A stretch of 64,000 nt of DNA from Fructilactobacillus ixorae (lineage in GTDB: Bacteria; Bacillota; Bacilli; Lactobacillales; Lactobacillaceae), in contig NZ_CP097478.1 of the NCBI RefSeq assembly GCF_024029915.1, forward strand, positions 620,001-684,000. The letters run 5' to 3'. Shown one piece after another: positions 54,870-63,073 of the stretch (positions are counted from its first letter, which is position 1; every line of letters starts with the position of its first letter). Position numbers and translations under genes: made by a program. The notes below the pieces were generated by a model. The model ran no database searches and was not told the origin of the DNA. It saw only the letters and a list, made by a program, of their open reading frames with translations.

Positions 54870-56196
54870 AAGTAACCCCCGGGCCTTAGCAGTCGAAACG
54901 CTAGAGCGCGTTCAAAACGGAGCGTATTCCAACCTGCAAATTAACAACGTGATTACCACTAGTAACATGTCGGAAAAGGACGTGCGCTTGTTTACAAATA
55001 TTGTGTACGGCGTAATTCAGCATAAGTTGACGCTAAACTATTATGTGGATCAGCTCGTCCGCCATGCGGACAAGTTACAGCCGTGGGTGCTCGCCCTGCT
55101 AGATAGTGCTCTGTACCAGATGATTTACCTCGATAAGGTTCCCAACCGCGCGATTTTTGATGAATCAATCAAAATTGCGAAGCACTGGGGACACGATGGG
55201 ATTCGACGGTTAATAACTGGGGTGCTACATACGGTTGGCCGCCGGGGTCTCCCAGACTTAAACCAGATTCAGGATCCCGAGCAACGCTTAGTGATTGAAA
55301 CCAGCACCCCCAAGTGGTTAGTGGAAGCATTACAAGCCCAACTGGGGAACGTTCGGACGAACCATTTATTAGCCACCATTAACCAACCAGCGCACCGGTC
55401 AATTCGGGTTAACCGGCATAAAACAACGCCAAGTGAACTACAGGAAAAACTGGTAGCGGCTGGCTTTACGGTCCGTCCCAGTACGGTTGCAGCGGATGCC
55501 TTGGTGGTCAGTCATGGCGTTGCTGCGCAGTCAGATTTATTTCAAGCGGGGTTCTATACCATTCAGGATGAAAGTGCGATGTTACCAGTACAAGCGCTCC
55601 CACTGACGGGCAGTGAGTTGGTCCTTGATGCCTGTGCGGCCCCCGGTGGGAAAACAACGCAACTTGCGGAACAACTACCGACCGGGCGGGTAATTGCATT
55701 GGACTTACATGCCAAGAAATTACGCAAGATTCACGAAAACGCGGAGCGCTTAGGCGTTTCTGACCGGATTGAAACCCAGGCCTTGGATGCTCGCCGGGTT
55801 GATGAGGTCTTTGCCGATCGGACCTTTGATCACATCTTAGTTGATGCACCGTGCTCGGGACTAGGCTTAGTCCGTCGCAAACCAGAGATTCGGTACGAAA
55901 AATCAATGGCGGATGTTAGGCACCTAGCAACCATCCAACAGGCAATTTTGACGGCGGTGGCACCTAAGGTGAAGGTCGGTGGCACCCTGATGTATAGTAC
56001 CTGTACCATCTTGAATCAGGAAAATCAGGAGAACGTTAGTGCCTTTCTTGCTACCCATCCCAATTTTGAACCAGTGGTAGTGCCGACGGCACACCAGTTA
56101 AAACCTGACCGTGCAACACCAGAACTAGCGATTTATCCAGACGACTACGCCTCTGATGGCTTTTTCATTGCTGGATTTAGAAAGGGAAGCGCATGA
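54856..56196 (+). CDS. rsmB: 16S rRNA (cytosine-C5)-methyltransferase RsmB
   Basis: Methylates C967-type cytidine in 16S rRNA. The 446-residue protein has an N-terminal NusB-like RNA-binding domain (about 5-140) and an m5C methyltransferase domain with ACAAPGGKTTQLAE, DAPCSGLGLVRRKPEI and the catalytic cysteine in STCTILNQEN. ATG 54856 overlaps fmt; a TTG precedes it. Its stop overlaps the rsgA start, so the stp-prkC genes normally between them are missing. Confidence 0.96.
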   Translation: MTTNKSNPRALAVETLERVQNGAYSNLQINNVITTSNMSEKDVRLFTNIVYGVIQHKLTLNYYVDQLVRHADKLQPWVLALLDSALYQMIYLDKVPNRAIFDESIKIAKHWGHDGIRRLITGVLHTVGRRGLPDLNQIQDPEQRLVIETSTPKWLVEALQAQLGNVRTNHLLATINQPAHRSIRVNRHKTTPSELQEKLVAAGFTVRPSTVAADALVVSHGVAAQSDLFQAGFYTIQDESAMLPVQALPLTGSELVLDACAAPGGKTTQLAEQLPTGRVIALDLHAKKLRKIHENAERLGVSDRIETQALDARRVDEVFADRTFDHILVDAPCSGLGLVRRKPEIRYEKSMADVRHLATIQQAILTAVAPKVKVGGTLMYSTCTILNQENQENVSAFLATHPNFEPVVVPTAHQLKPDRATPELAIYPDDYASDGFFIAGFRKGSA

Positions 56197-57101
56197 CAGA
56201 TCTGCAAACCGGAAAGATTTATCAATCCTTAAGCGGCTTTTATGACATTGAGGTCGACGGAAAAACCTATCGGACCCGCGCCCGGGGTAATTTTCGCAAA
56301 CAGCAAATTAAACCACTGGTCGGTGACTGGGTCGAATTTAGCGCTCCCAATCAGCAGGAGGGGTACATCTTAAAGATTCAACCCCGCGAAAACGAATTGG
56401 TGCGGCCCCCGATTGCCAATACTGACCAGGCATTTGTGGTTACTTCTGCCATCGAACCGGACTTTTCCGCCAGTCTATTGGACAAAGAACTGGTTGCCTT
56501 AGAACGAGAACACATTCGGCCCATTTTGGTGTTTACGAAAGTTGATCTACTCAAAGGAGACGCTCGGGACCACTTTTTAACGGAGGTGGTGCAGCGCTAT
56601 CATGAGCAGGTTGGTTATCCCACAATCATTGCAACGGCTGCAAACGCGGACAATCAACTCCGAGCGGTACTGCCAGAGCGCCAAACGGTGGTCCTCGGTC
56701 AAACGGGGGCCGGAAAGTCCACGTTGTTAAATCATTTGGACCCTACGTTAAACCTAGCGACCGGAGCAATCTCACAAGCCCTTAGCCGGGGGAAACATAC
56801 TACGAGAAAGGTTTCCTTGGTTACCATTAATCACGGGTTAGTGGCCGATACACCGGGCTTCTCGTCTTTTGATCCGATGAACATTACGGCGACCACCTTA
56901 AAAAATTATTATCCTGATTTGGTGCGGGTGGCCGTTGATTGTAAATTTCGGGAATGCTTACACATTAATGAACCCGGTTGCGCTGTGAAGCAGGCGGTAA
57001 AAAATGGTACAATTTTAACGAGCCGATATGAAGATTACGTAGACCAATACCAGACCATCAAGGCCCAAAAACCGGTCTACCGACGAAAAAGGGGAAATTA
57101 A
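56193..57101 (+). CDS. rsgA: Ribosome small subunit-dependent GTPase A
   Basis: RsgA releases assembly factors during late 30S maturation. The 302-residue protein has an N-terminal OB fold (about 1-70) and a circularly permuted GTPase with TKVDLL before GQTGAGKSTLLN and DTPGFSS. The C-terminal zinc site is C-x4-C-x-H-x5-C (CKFRECLHINEPGC). It begins as an ATGA overlap with rsmB. Confidence 0.96.
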   Translation: MTDLQTGKIYQSLSGFYDIEVDGKTYRTRARGNFRKQQIKPLVGDWVEFSAPNQQEGYILKIQPRENELVRPPIANTDQAFVVTSAIEPDFSASLLDKELVALEREHIRPILVFTKVDLLKGDARDHFLTEVVQRYHEQVGYPTIIATAANADNQLRAVLPERQTVVLGQTGAGKSTLLNHLDPTLNLATGAISQALSRGKHTTRKVSLVTINHGLVADTPGFSSFDPMNITATTLKNYYPDLVRVAVDCKFRECLHINEPGCAVKQAVKNGTILTSRYEDYVDQYQTIKAQKPVYRRKRGN

Positions 57102-57102
57102 C

Positions 57103-57762
57103 ATGATTAAAGTGGCACCATCAATTCTAAGCGCAGATTACGTGAACTTACAAAGTAGTATTGAGAAAGTTGATCAGGCTGGCGCCGAGGTGCTCCACAT
57201 TGACGTAATGGACGGACTCTTTGTGCCTGCCATTTCTTATGGTCCGGGCTGGGTCAAAGCCATTCGGCCCATCACGAACATGGAGTTAGATTGTCATTTG
57301 ATGATTGAAAATCCTGAGCGGTACGTTGACACCTTTGCCAAGAACGGTGCTGATTTAATCGGAGTGCATGTCGAAGCAACACCCCACATTCACCGGGCGC
57401 TACAAATGATTAAGCACCAGGGCGTGAAGGCGGAAGTGGTTATAAACCCAGGAACGCCGGTTAGTGCCATTGAACCAGTCTTATACATGGTCGACCAAGT
57501 CTTAGTAATGACAGTTAACCCCGGATTTGGAGGCCAACAGTTCCTTCCCGAAACAATTAACAAGATTAAAGCCTTAAACCGGCTACGCAACGAACACGAT
57601 GATTATGATTTCACCATTGAAATTGATGGTGGCGTGAACGACCAAACGGTAGTTAAACCGTATGAAGCAGGTGCAGACGTTGCCGTGGCGGGTTCGTACG
57701 TGTTCGCAGCTCCCAATCCAGCCGACCGGGTGCAAGCGTTAAAGCACGCTACTGACTTTTAA
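57103..57762 (+). CDS. rpe: Ribulose-phosphate 3-epimerase
   Basis: Interconverts ribulose 5-phosphate and xylulose 5-phosphate in the pentose phosphate or phosphoketolase pathway. The 219-residue TIM barrel has APSILSADY, HIDVMDGLFVP, and the phosphate-binding MTVNPGFGGQ and EIDGGV motifs. The start lies one base after the rsgA stop, as in other Bacilli. Confidence 0.97.
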   Translation: MIKVAPSILSADYVNLQSSIEKVDQAGAEVLHIDVMDGLFVPAISYGPGWVKAIRPITNMELDCHLMIENPERYVDTFAKNGADLIGVHVEATPHIHRALQMIKHQGVKAEVVINPGTPVSAIEPVLYMVDQVLVMTVNPGFGGQQFLPETINKIKALNRLRNEHDDYDFTIEIDGGVNDQTVVKPYEAGADVAVAGSYVFAAPNPADRVQALKHATDF

Positions 57763-57764
57763 CG

Positions 57765-58424
57765 ATGACGACACAACCAATTCCCCGGGTTAATCTGTTG
57801 GCGGGGGGGCCCGCAACTGAGTGGCCAACAGCTTTGCAGGCGGAACTCAGTCAGGCACCCTGTGTGGGGATTGACCGGGGCACATTACATTTATTAGATT
57901 TAGGCATTACCCCAGTCGCAGCGATTGGTGATTTTGACTCCATCACAGCCACTGAGCTGGCGACCGTGCGAGCACGGGTTGCCGTGGTGCACCAATCGAG
58001 TCCGATTAAGGATCAAACGGACACGGAACTTGCACTGCAGTTTGCTGGGGAACATTTCCCAGCCGCACAATTATACCTGTATGGTTTTTCCGGCGGCCGG
58101 TTGGATCAATTGCTTACCAATCTCATGATGGTGTATCGACCATTTTTACAGGGAGTGGTCGAACGCTTGACCCTACAGGACGCCCAAAATTGGGTTCGGT
58201 TTTTCCGCCCCGGAACGCATCAGGTAACCCGTCAAGTTGGGATGAAGTATCTGGATTTTGTCGCGTTAGAACCAACCACGTTAACGTTACCAGATGAGAA
58301 GTACCAACTAGACCGCTTTGCGGTTACCCGGCCGACGTCCTTTTCCAGTAATGAATTTATGGGGCAGATTGCTCACTTCAACTTTGACCATGGTTTGTTG
58401 ATGGTCATTCAAAGCCACGACTAA
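57765..58424 (+). CDS. thiN: Thiamine pyrophosphokinase
   Basis: Transfers diphosphate from ATP to thiamine, making the cofactor for enzymes such as phosphoketolase. The 219-residue protein has GIDRGTLHLLDLGITPVAAIGDFDS, the KDQTDTELAL motif and FSGGRLDQLLTNL. It directly follows rpe and ends the priA-thiN unit at a strong bidirectional terminator. Confidence 0.94.
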   Translation: MTTQPIPRVNLLAGGPATEWPTALQAELSQAPCVGIDRGTLHLLDLGITPVAAIGDFDSITATELATVRARVAVVHQSSPIKDQTDTELALQFAGEHFPAAQLYLYGFSGGRLDQLLTNLMMVYRPFLQGVVERLTLQDAQNWVRFFRPGTHQVTRQVGMKYLDFVALEPTTLTLPDEKYQLDRFAVTRPTSFSSNEFMGQIAHFNFDHGLLMVIQSHD

Positions 58425-58465
58425 AACAAAAGCGCAACCACTTTTAGTGGTTGCGCTTTTGTTTT
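58423..58465. terminator. Bidirectional terminator between thiN and rpmB
   Basis: A 19-bp perfect stem, AAACAAAAGCGCAACCAC with its complement, loop TTTTA, and A/T-rich flanks. It serves both convergent genes. Confidence 0.95.
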
Positions 58466-58490
58466 AATTAATTAAAATTTAGACTAAAAC

Positions 58491-58676
58491 CTATACTCGT
58501 TTGAACTTACCTGATCTTAAGGTTCTGGCACTTAACCAAACTTTCTTTGGTTTACCATCAACTAAAATCCGGACTTTTTGTAAATTTGGCTTCCAACTAC
58601 GTCTAGAAGCGTTCAAGGCGTGTGAACGACGGTTACCAAAGTGGGTTCTTTTTCCCGTTAAAGCATCTTTAGCCAT
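58491..58676 (-). CDS. rpmB: 50S ribosomal protein L28
   Basis: A 61-residue basic protein, [22 protein letters not shown]..., of the cysteine-free L28 class. It lies on the minus strand between thiN and asp23, its conserved position in Bacilli. AAAGGAGGG precedes the ATG on the minus strand. Confidence 0.96.
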   Translation of the reverse strand: MAKDALTGKRTHFGNRRSHALNASRRSWKPNLQKVRILVDGKPKKVWLSARTLRSGKFKRV

Positions 58677-58724
58677 GAAAATCCCTCCTTTATCATAAAA
58701 TAAAGCGTAATTAGCTATATGATT

Positions 58725-58753
58725 AATCTAGCATAACGAGGCCCAAATTGCAA
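58725..58753 (-). promoter_or_regulatory. Probable rpmB promoter (minus strand)
   Basis: On the minus strand TTGCAA, 17-base spacer, then TAGATT with an upstream TG extension. The -35 lies at 58748-58753 and the -10 at 58725-58730. Confidence 0.6.
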
Positions 58754-58761
58754 TCTTTCTT

Positions 58762-58779
58762 TCAAGTAATCTTACTTGA
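58762..58779. repeat. Inverted repeat in the rpmB/asp23 divergent region
   Basis: TCAAGTA and TACTTGA, a perfect 7-bp inverted repeat separated by ATCT. It lies between the divergent rpmB and asp23 promoters, so it could be an operator or simply a short hairpin. Confidence 0.6.
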
Positions 58780-58798
58780 CAGTAAAAAAGGGAATGTT

Positions 58799-58827
58799 TT
58801 GGGTTTTTAAAACCAGTATGGTAATAT
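58799..58827 (+). promoter_or_regulatory. Probable asp23-fakA promoter
   Basis: TTGGGT at 58799-58804, 17-base spacer, TAATAT at 58822-58827 with a TATGG extension. Confidence 0.6.
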
Positions 58828-58868
58828 ATAGTACCGTGAGAAACTCGTTAAAAAGGGAGATGCATCCG

Positions 58869-59231
58869 ATGGCTGTAAAAATGAACACGAAGTATGGATC
58901 TATCGACATTGACAATGATGTAATTGCTACGGTGGTTGGTGGAGCCGCCACTGATAACTACGGGGTCGTCGGCATGGCAAGCCGTAACCAAATTAAAGAC
59001 GGAATGAATGAAATTTTACGTCGGGATGCTTACTCCCGCGGAATCATTGTCCGCCAGGTCGATGATGAAATTCAGGTTGATGTTAATATCATCGTCAGTT
59101 ATGGAACCAAGATTTCGGAAGTTTCCCGAACGGTTCAGGCCAAAGTTAAGTACAACTTAGAAACGATGTTAGGGGTAACCGCTGACTCCGTTAATGTATT
59201 TGTACAGGGAGTTAAGGTCATTAACGACTAA
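58869..59231 (+). CDS. Asp23/Gls24 (YloU) family protein
   Basis: A 120-residue DUF322 protein, the second Asp23 family member in this window. It has the VKMNTKYGSIDIDNDVIATVVGGAATDNYGVVGMASRNQIKDG core and ends VNVFVQGVKVIND. The pairing with fakA is conserved (yloU-yloV). AGGGAG precedes ATG 58869; an in-frame ATG at 58860 overlaps that site. Function uncertain; envelope or lipid homeostasis is suggested for the family. Confidence 0.93.
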   Translation: MAVKMNTKYGSIDIDNDVIATVVGGAATDNYGVVGMASRNQIKDGMNEILRRDAYSRGIIVRQVDDEIQVDVNIIVSYGTKISEVSRTVQAKVKYNLETMLGVTADSVNVFVQGVKVIND

Positions 59232-59263
59232 CAAGTTTGAATTAAGAGGGAGATTGGATAATA

Positions 59264-60961
59264 GTGTCAGTAACGAAGATTACTACTAAAGAGTTCGACC
59301 AAATGGTTCAAGCTGCAGCGGTCGTCCTTCAAAATAATGCAGAATTTATTAATTCTTTAAATGTTTTTCCCGTTCCGGATGGGGATACGGGGATGAACAT
59401 GAGTTTATCCTTTGCGAGTGGAGCAAAGTACGTTGCGGAGGAATCAGCGGCGAGCGTTGGTGCGCAAGCAGCCGCGTTAGCAAAGGGCTTATTAATGGGC
59501 GCCCGGGGTAACTCGGGGGTTATTTTGTCCCAAATTTTTCGGGGCTTTGCAAAGGACGTGGAAGGCAAGGAAAGCTTGTCAGCGACTGAATTTGCTGCTG
59601 CTATGACGGCCGGTGCCAAAACAGCGTACAGTTCCGTGATGAAACCAACGGAAGGGACGATCTTAACCGTCATTCGGTTTGCCGCAAACGCCGGCCGTAA
59701 AGCCGCCGAACAAACTGATGATCTTGGCATCGTCAGTGATGCCATTAAACAGGGAGCCCAAACGGCGTTAGCAAAAACCCCAGAGTTACTGCCGGTCCTA
59801 AAACAAGTTGGCGTTGTTGATTCAGGAGGCCAAGGGCTAACCTTTGTGTTAGAGGCGTTTGCTGACATTTTGAACAATCGGGAACCGTCTGATGACGTTC
59901 ACGCGAAGTTTAACGTCGAAGCTAATAAAATGGATGAGATGGTGAAAAAGTCCGATCATGCTAGTGCTCAGGGGCAACTTAATCCGGATGATATTGTGTA
60001 CGGTTATTGTACCCAAATGACCGTTCGGTTTGGTAAGGGTAAGGAAGTAGATCAGCCGTTTGACTACGACCGCTTCTACAATTATTTGGCGCCTCTCGGC
60101 GACTCCTTATTGGTAATTAACGATGATGAAGTAGCAAAGGTTCATGTCCATACCGAACAACCAGGAAAGGTCTTAGCCTGGGGCCAAAAGTTTGGGGATT
60201 TAATCAACGTTAAGATTGATAACATGCGAGAACAACAAGAAGCAATCATGGAAAATGATGAAACTGAGGCTCCTGCTCCAGTAGCGGAAACACCAGCTGA
60301 ACCGACCGAAATGGCTGTAATTGCCGTGGTGGCAGGGGCTGGTTTGGAAAAACTGTTTAAGAGTCTTGGGGTAACCTCCATTATCAGTGGTGGTCAAACC
60401 ATGAATCCTAGTACGGAAGACATTGTGAAGGCCGTTGATGCCACCAATGCTAAGCACGTACTCGTACTGCCAAACAATAAAAACATCTTTTTGGCAGCGG
60501 AACAGGCCACTGATCTAACGGCCGTGCCGATGAAAGTCGTCCACACCCAAACCATTCCGCAAGGATTAACAGCGCTGTTTGCTTACAATCCGGAAGCTAG
60601 TTTAACTGATAACCAAGCAGCCATGGAAGCCTCCTTAGCAACGGTTAAGAGTGGGCAGGTAACGACTGCCATCCGGGACACGGAACTAGACGGTTTGACC
60701 ATTAAAAAGGGTAGTTTCATGGGAATCGTGGATGGTCACATCCAAGTCACTGCTGACAGCCTCGATGAAGCCGCTGTGAAAATGATGGCAACGATGTTAG
60801 ATGCCGACAGTGAAAACGTGACGATTATTTACGGAGAAGGGGCAACGCAAGCTGATGCGCAAGCGGTTGCCACGGCTGCCGCAGACCGCGATGATGAGTT
60901 AGAGATTGAAGTTCATGAAGGTGATCAACCGGTTTATCCGTTGCTCATCTCAGTTGAATAA
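59264..60961 (+). CDS. fakA: Fatty acid kinase catalytic subunit FakA-like (DAK2 domain)
   Basis: FakA phosphorylates fatty acids presented by FakB (DegV) proteins, so exogenous fatty acids can enter phospholipids. The 565-residue protein has an N-terminal DAK2/DhaL domain (about 1-200) with the Mg-ATP aspartates in FPVPDGDTGMNMS and MGARGNSGVILSQI, a linker, and a C-terminal domain (DUF1949-like region) with HVHTEQPG. GTG start after GGGAG. Its neighbour plsX uses acyl-ACP/phosphate from the same pathway. Confidence 0.93.
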   Translation: MSVTKITTKEFDQMVQAAAVVLQNNAEFINSLNVFPVPDGDTGMNMSLSFASGAKYVAEESAASVGAQAAALAKGLLMGARGNSGVILSQIFRGFAKDVEGKESLSATEFAAAMTAGAKTAYSSVMKPTEGTILTVIRFAANAGRKAAEQTDDLGIVSDAIKQGAQTALAKTPELLPVLKQVGVVDSGGQGLTFVLEAFADILNNREPSDDVHAKFNVEANKMDEMVKKSDHASAQGQLNPDDIVYGYCTQMTVRFGKGKEVDQPFDYDRFYNYLAPLGDSLLVINDDEVAKVHVHTEQPGKVLAWGQKFGDLINVKIDNMREQQEAIMENDETEAPAPVAETPAEPTEMAVIAVVAGAGLEKLFKSLGVTSIISGGQTMNPSTEDIVKAVDATNAKHVLVLPNNKNIFLAAEQATDLTAVPMKVVHTQTIPQGLTALFAYNPEASLTDNQAAMEASLATVKSGQVTTAIRDTELDGLTIKKGSFMGIVDGHIQVTADSLDEAAVKMMATMLDADSENVTIIYGEGATQADAQAVATAAADRDDELEIEVHEGDQPVYPLLISVE

Positions 60962-60972
60962 CACGAGCACGG

Positions 60973-61010
60973 AAGGCTGTTAATTCACAGGAGAATTGGC
61001 AGCCTTTTGC
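60973..61010 (+). terminator. Weak terminator after fakA
   Basis: AAGGCTG pairs with CAGCCTT, with AATTC/GAATT inside; only four T residues follow, so read-through into recG is plausible. Confidence 0.6.
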
Positions 61011-61031
61011 AACAGGTAGGGGGTGAAGTTC

Positions 61032-63062
61032 GTGAAAAGCAGCTTAGATCCAGTGGGAACCCTGCAGGGGGTCGGTCCGAAAAAGCAGGCGGCGCTGGCC
61101 GATTTAAACATCCAGACGGTATTTGATCTCCTAACCTATTTCCCGTTTCGCTATGAGGACTTTCGAAGCCAAGCCCTCACAGACTTACATGATCAACAAA
61201 CCGTCACATTAAAGGGCACCGTTGCCGCGGAACCCGTCGTTAATTATTTTGGGCGTCGTAAAAACCGGTTACTGGTACGGTTGATGGTTGGTCATGACGT
61301 TGTGGGCGTGACGTTTTTTAATCAACCCTGGTTAAAAAAACAGGTTGAAGTTGGACAAACGATTTTGGTGCACGGAAAATTTAACGCTCAAAAACAGAGT
61401 TTGACGGGGATTAAGCTCTTGCAATCCTCAGAACAAACGGTGCAATCCATTTATTCGGTTAACCATCAAATTACCCAGAAAACCATGCACGACCTGATTA
61501 AAACTGCTTACGCTGAATATCAGGCTACTTTAGAAGACTTCGTGCCCACATGGATTCGCACGAAATTCCGCTTAGAACCACTTAAAACGGTGATTCGTGA
61601 AATGCACTTTCCGAGCACTCCTCAGGCGGTTCGAGCGGCACGTCGGACTGCTAAGTTTAACGAATTCTTCTTGTTTCAAATGCGTTTGCAGACTCTGAAA
61701 CACCGGCATCAACGAGAGGACCAAGCCGCGAGCATTAAGACCGATAAATTAACCTTGCAACCGTTTCTTAACGACCTGCCGTATCAGCTTACCGACGCCC
61801 AGCACCGGGTGGTTGGAGAAATTTTGACGGACTTACAACGACCAGTTCCAATGAATCGTCTGCTCCAAGGAGACGTGGGGAGTGGGAAAACGGTGGTAGC
61901 AGCCCTCGCAATTTTAGCCACCGTGTTAGCCGGGCAGCAGGCCGTGCTCTTAGCTCCGACCGAAATTTTAGCGGAGCAACACGCCAACAGCTTGGCCCAG
62001 TTATTTACGAAAACGAACGTTAGCATCGCGTTATTAACTGGGGATACGCCGGCGAAAGCCCGTCGGCAGTTACTGCCCCGGATTAAAGCCGGGCAGATTG
62101 ATCTAGTGGTAGGGACTCATGCCCTCTTTCAAAAGAACGTCCGCTACCACCACCTGGGATTAGCGGTGATTGACGAACAACACCGGTTTGGGGTGAACCA
62201 ACGCAAACAGATGCGTGAAAAGGGAACCGCCACCAACGTTTTATCAATGACGGCCACCCCGATTCCGCGGACCCTCTCGATTACGGCCTACGGTGAAATG
62301 GACGTTTCGGTGATTGATGAACTCCCTGGCGGTCGAAAGCCGATTAAAACGACCTGGATTAAAAGTAGTCAAGAAGCAACGATGCTGAAGTTTGTGAAAA
62401 AGCACCTTCAACAGGGAGAACAAGCCTACGTGGTGGTGCCATTGATTGATGAATCCGATGCTGTCGAGATGCGAAACGTCATGATGACCTATACGGACCT
62501 TCAAGAACACTTGGGTTCGTCGTTTCACGTCGGCTTACTACACGGGCAAATGAATGAAGCCGATAAAAATCAGGTCATGGATGATTTTAAAGCCAATCGG
62601 ACGCAAGTCTTGGTGTCAACCACCGTCATTGAGGTGGGGGTTGATGTTTCCAACGCCAGCATCATGGTTATTTTTGATGCGGATCACTTCGGCCTGGCCC
62701 AGCTGCACCAGTTACGCGGACGGGTGGGGCGCGGTACGCAGCAGTCCTACTGTATTTTAATTGCCGATCCTAAAAACAAGGTGGGCATTAAACGGATGAA
62801 TGTCATGAGTAGTTCAACCGATGGTTTCTTTATTTCCCAAAAAGATTTAGAATTAAGGGGACCTGGCGATATCTTAGGGAAGCAACAATCGGGGATTCCG
62901 AGCTTTAACGTGGGGGACCCGGTTGCGGACGTGAATGTCTTGAGTGCCGCCCAAGAAGTCGCTAAAATGGTAACTGATGACGCCGAATGGATGCAAAAAC
63001 CAGAAAACCAGAACCTAGTGCGTCAGTTACACGCACTAAATAATCAAACCTCATTCGATTAA
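61032..63062 (+). CDS. recG: ATP-dependent DNA helicase RecG
   Basis: A 676-residue branch-migration helicase that remodels stalled forks and Holliday junctions. It has the N-terminal wedge/OB domain (about 55-150, with GTLQGVGPKKQAALADL at the start), Walker A GDVGSGKTVVA (about 282-292), DEQHRFGV, TATPIPRT and the RecG-specific LRGRVGRG. I use GTG 61032, seven bases after GGGGGTG; the GTG at 61023 overlaps that site. Confidence 0.97.
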   Translation: MKSSLDPVGTLQGVGPKKQAALADLNIQTVFDLLTYFPFRYEDFRSQALTDLHDQQTVTLKGTVAAEPVVNYFGRRKNRLLVRLMVGHDVVGVTFFNQPWLKKQVEVGQTILVHGKFNAQKQSLTGIKLLQSSEQTVQSIYSVNHQITQKTMHDLIKTAYAEYQATLEDFVPTWIRTKFRLEPLKTVIREMHFPSTPQAVRAARRTAKFNEFFLFQMRLQTLKHRHQREDQAASIKTDKLTLQPFLNDLPYQLTDAQHRVVGEILTDLQRPVPMNRLLQGDVGSGKTVVAALAILATVLAGQQAVLLAPTEILAEQHANSLAQLFTKTNVSIALLTGDTPAKARRQLLPRIKAGQIDLVVGTHALFQKNVRYHHLGLAVIDEQHRFGVNQRKQMREKGTATNVLSMTATPIPRTLSITAYGEMDVSVIDELPGGRKPIKTTWIKSSQEATMLKFVKKHLQQGEQAYVVVPLIDESDAVEMRNVMMTYTDLQEHLGSSFHVGLLHGQMNEADKNQVMDDFKANRTQVLVSTTVIEVGVDVSNASIMVIFDADHFGLAQLHQLRGRVGRGTQQSYCILIADPKNKVGIKRMNVMSSSTDGFFISQKDLELRGPGDILGKQQSGIPSFNVGDPVADVNVLSAAQEVAKMVTDDAEWMQKPENQNLVRQLHALNNQTSFD

Positions 63063-63073
63063 GGAGTTGCTTC

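Noticed and set aside
59329..59877. A 182-codon open frame on the minus strand within fakA
   Set aside because: It lies wholly antisense to a clear fakA gene, has low complexity (Ala/Ser/Pro), no ribosome site and no recognisable motif.
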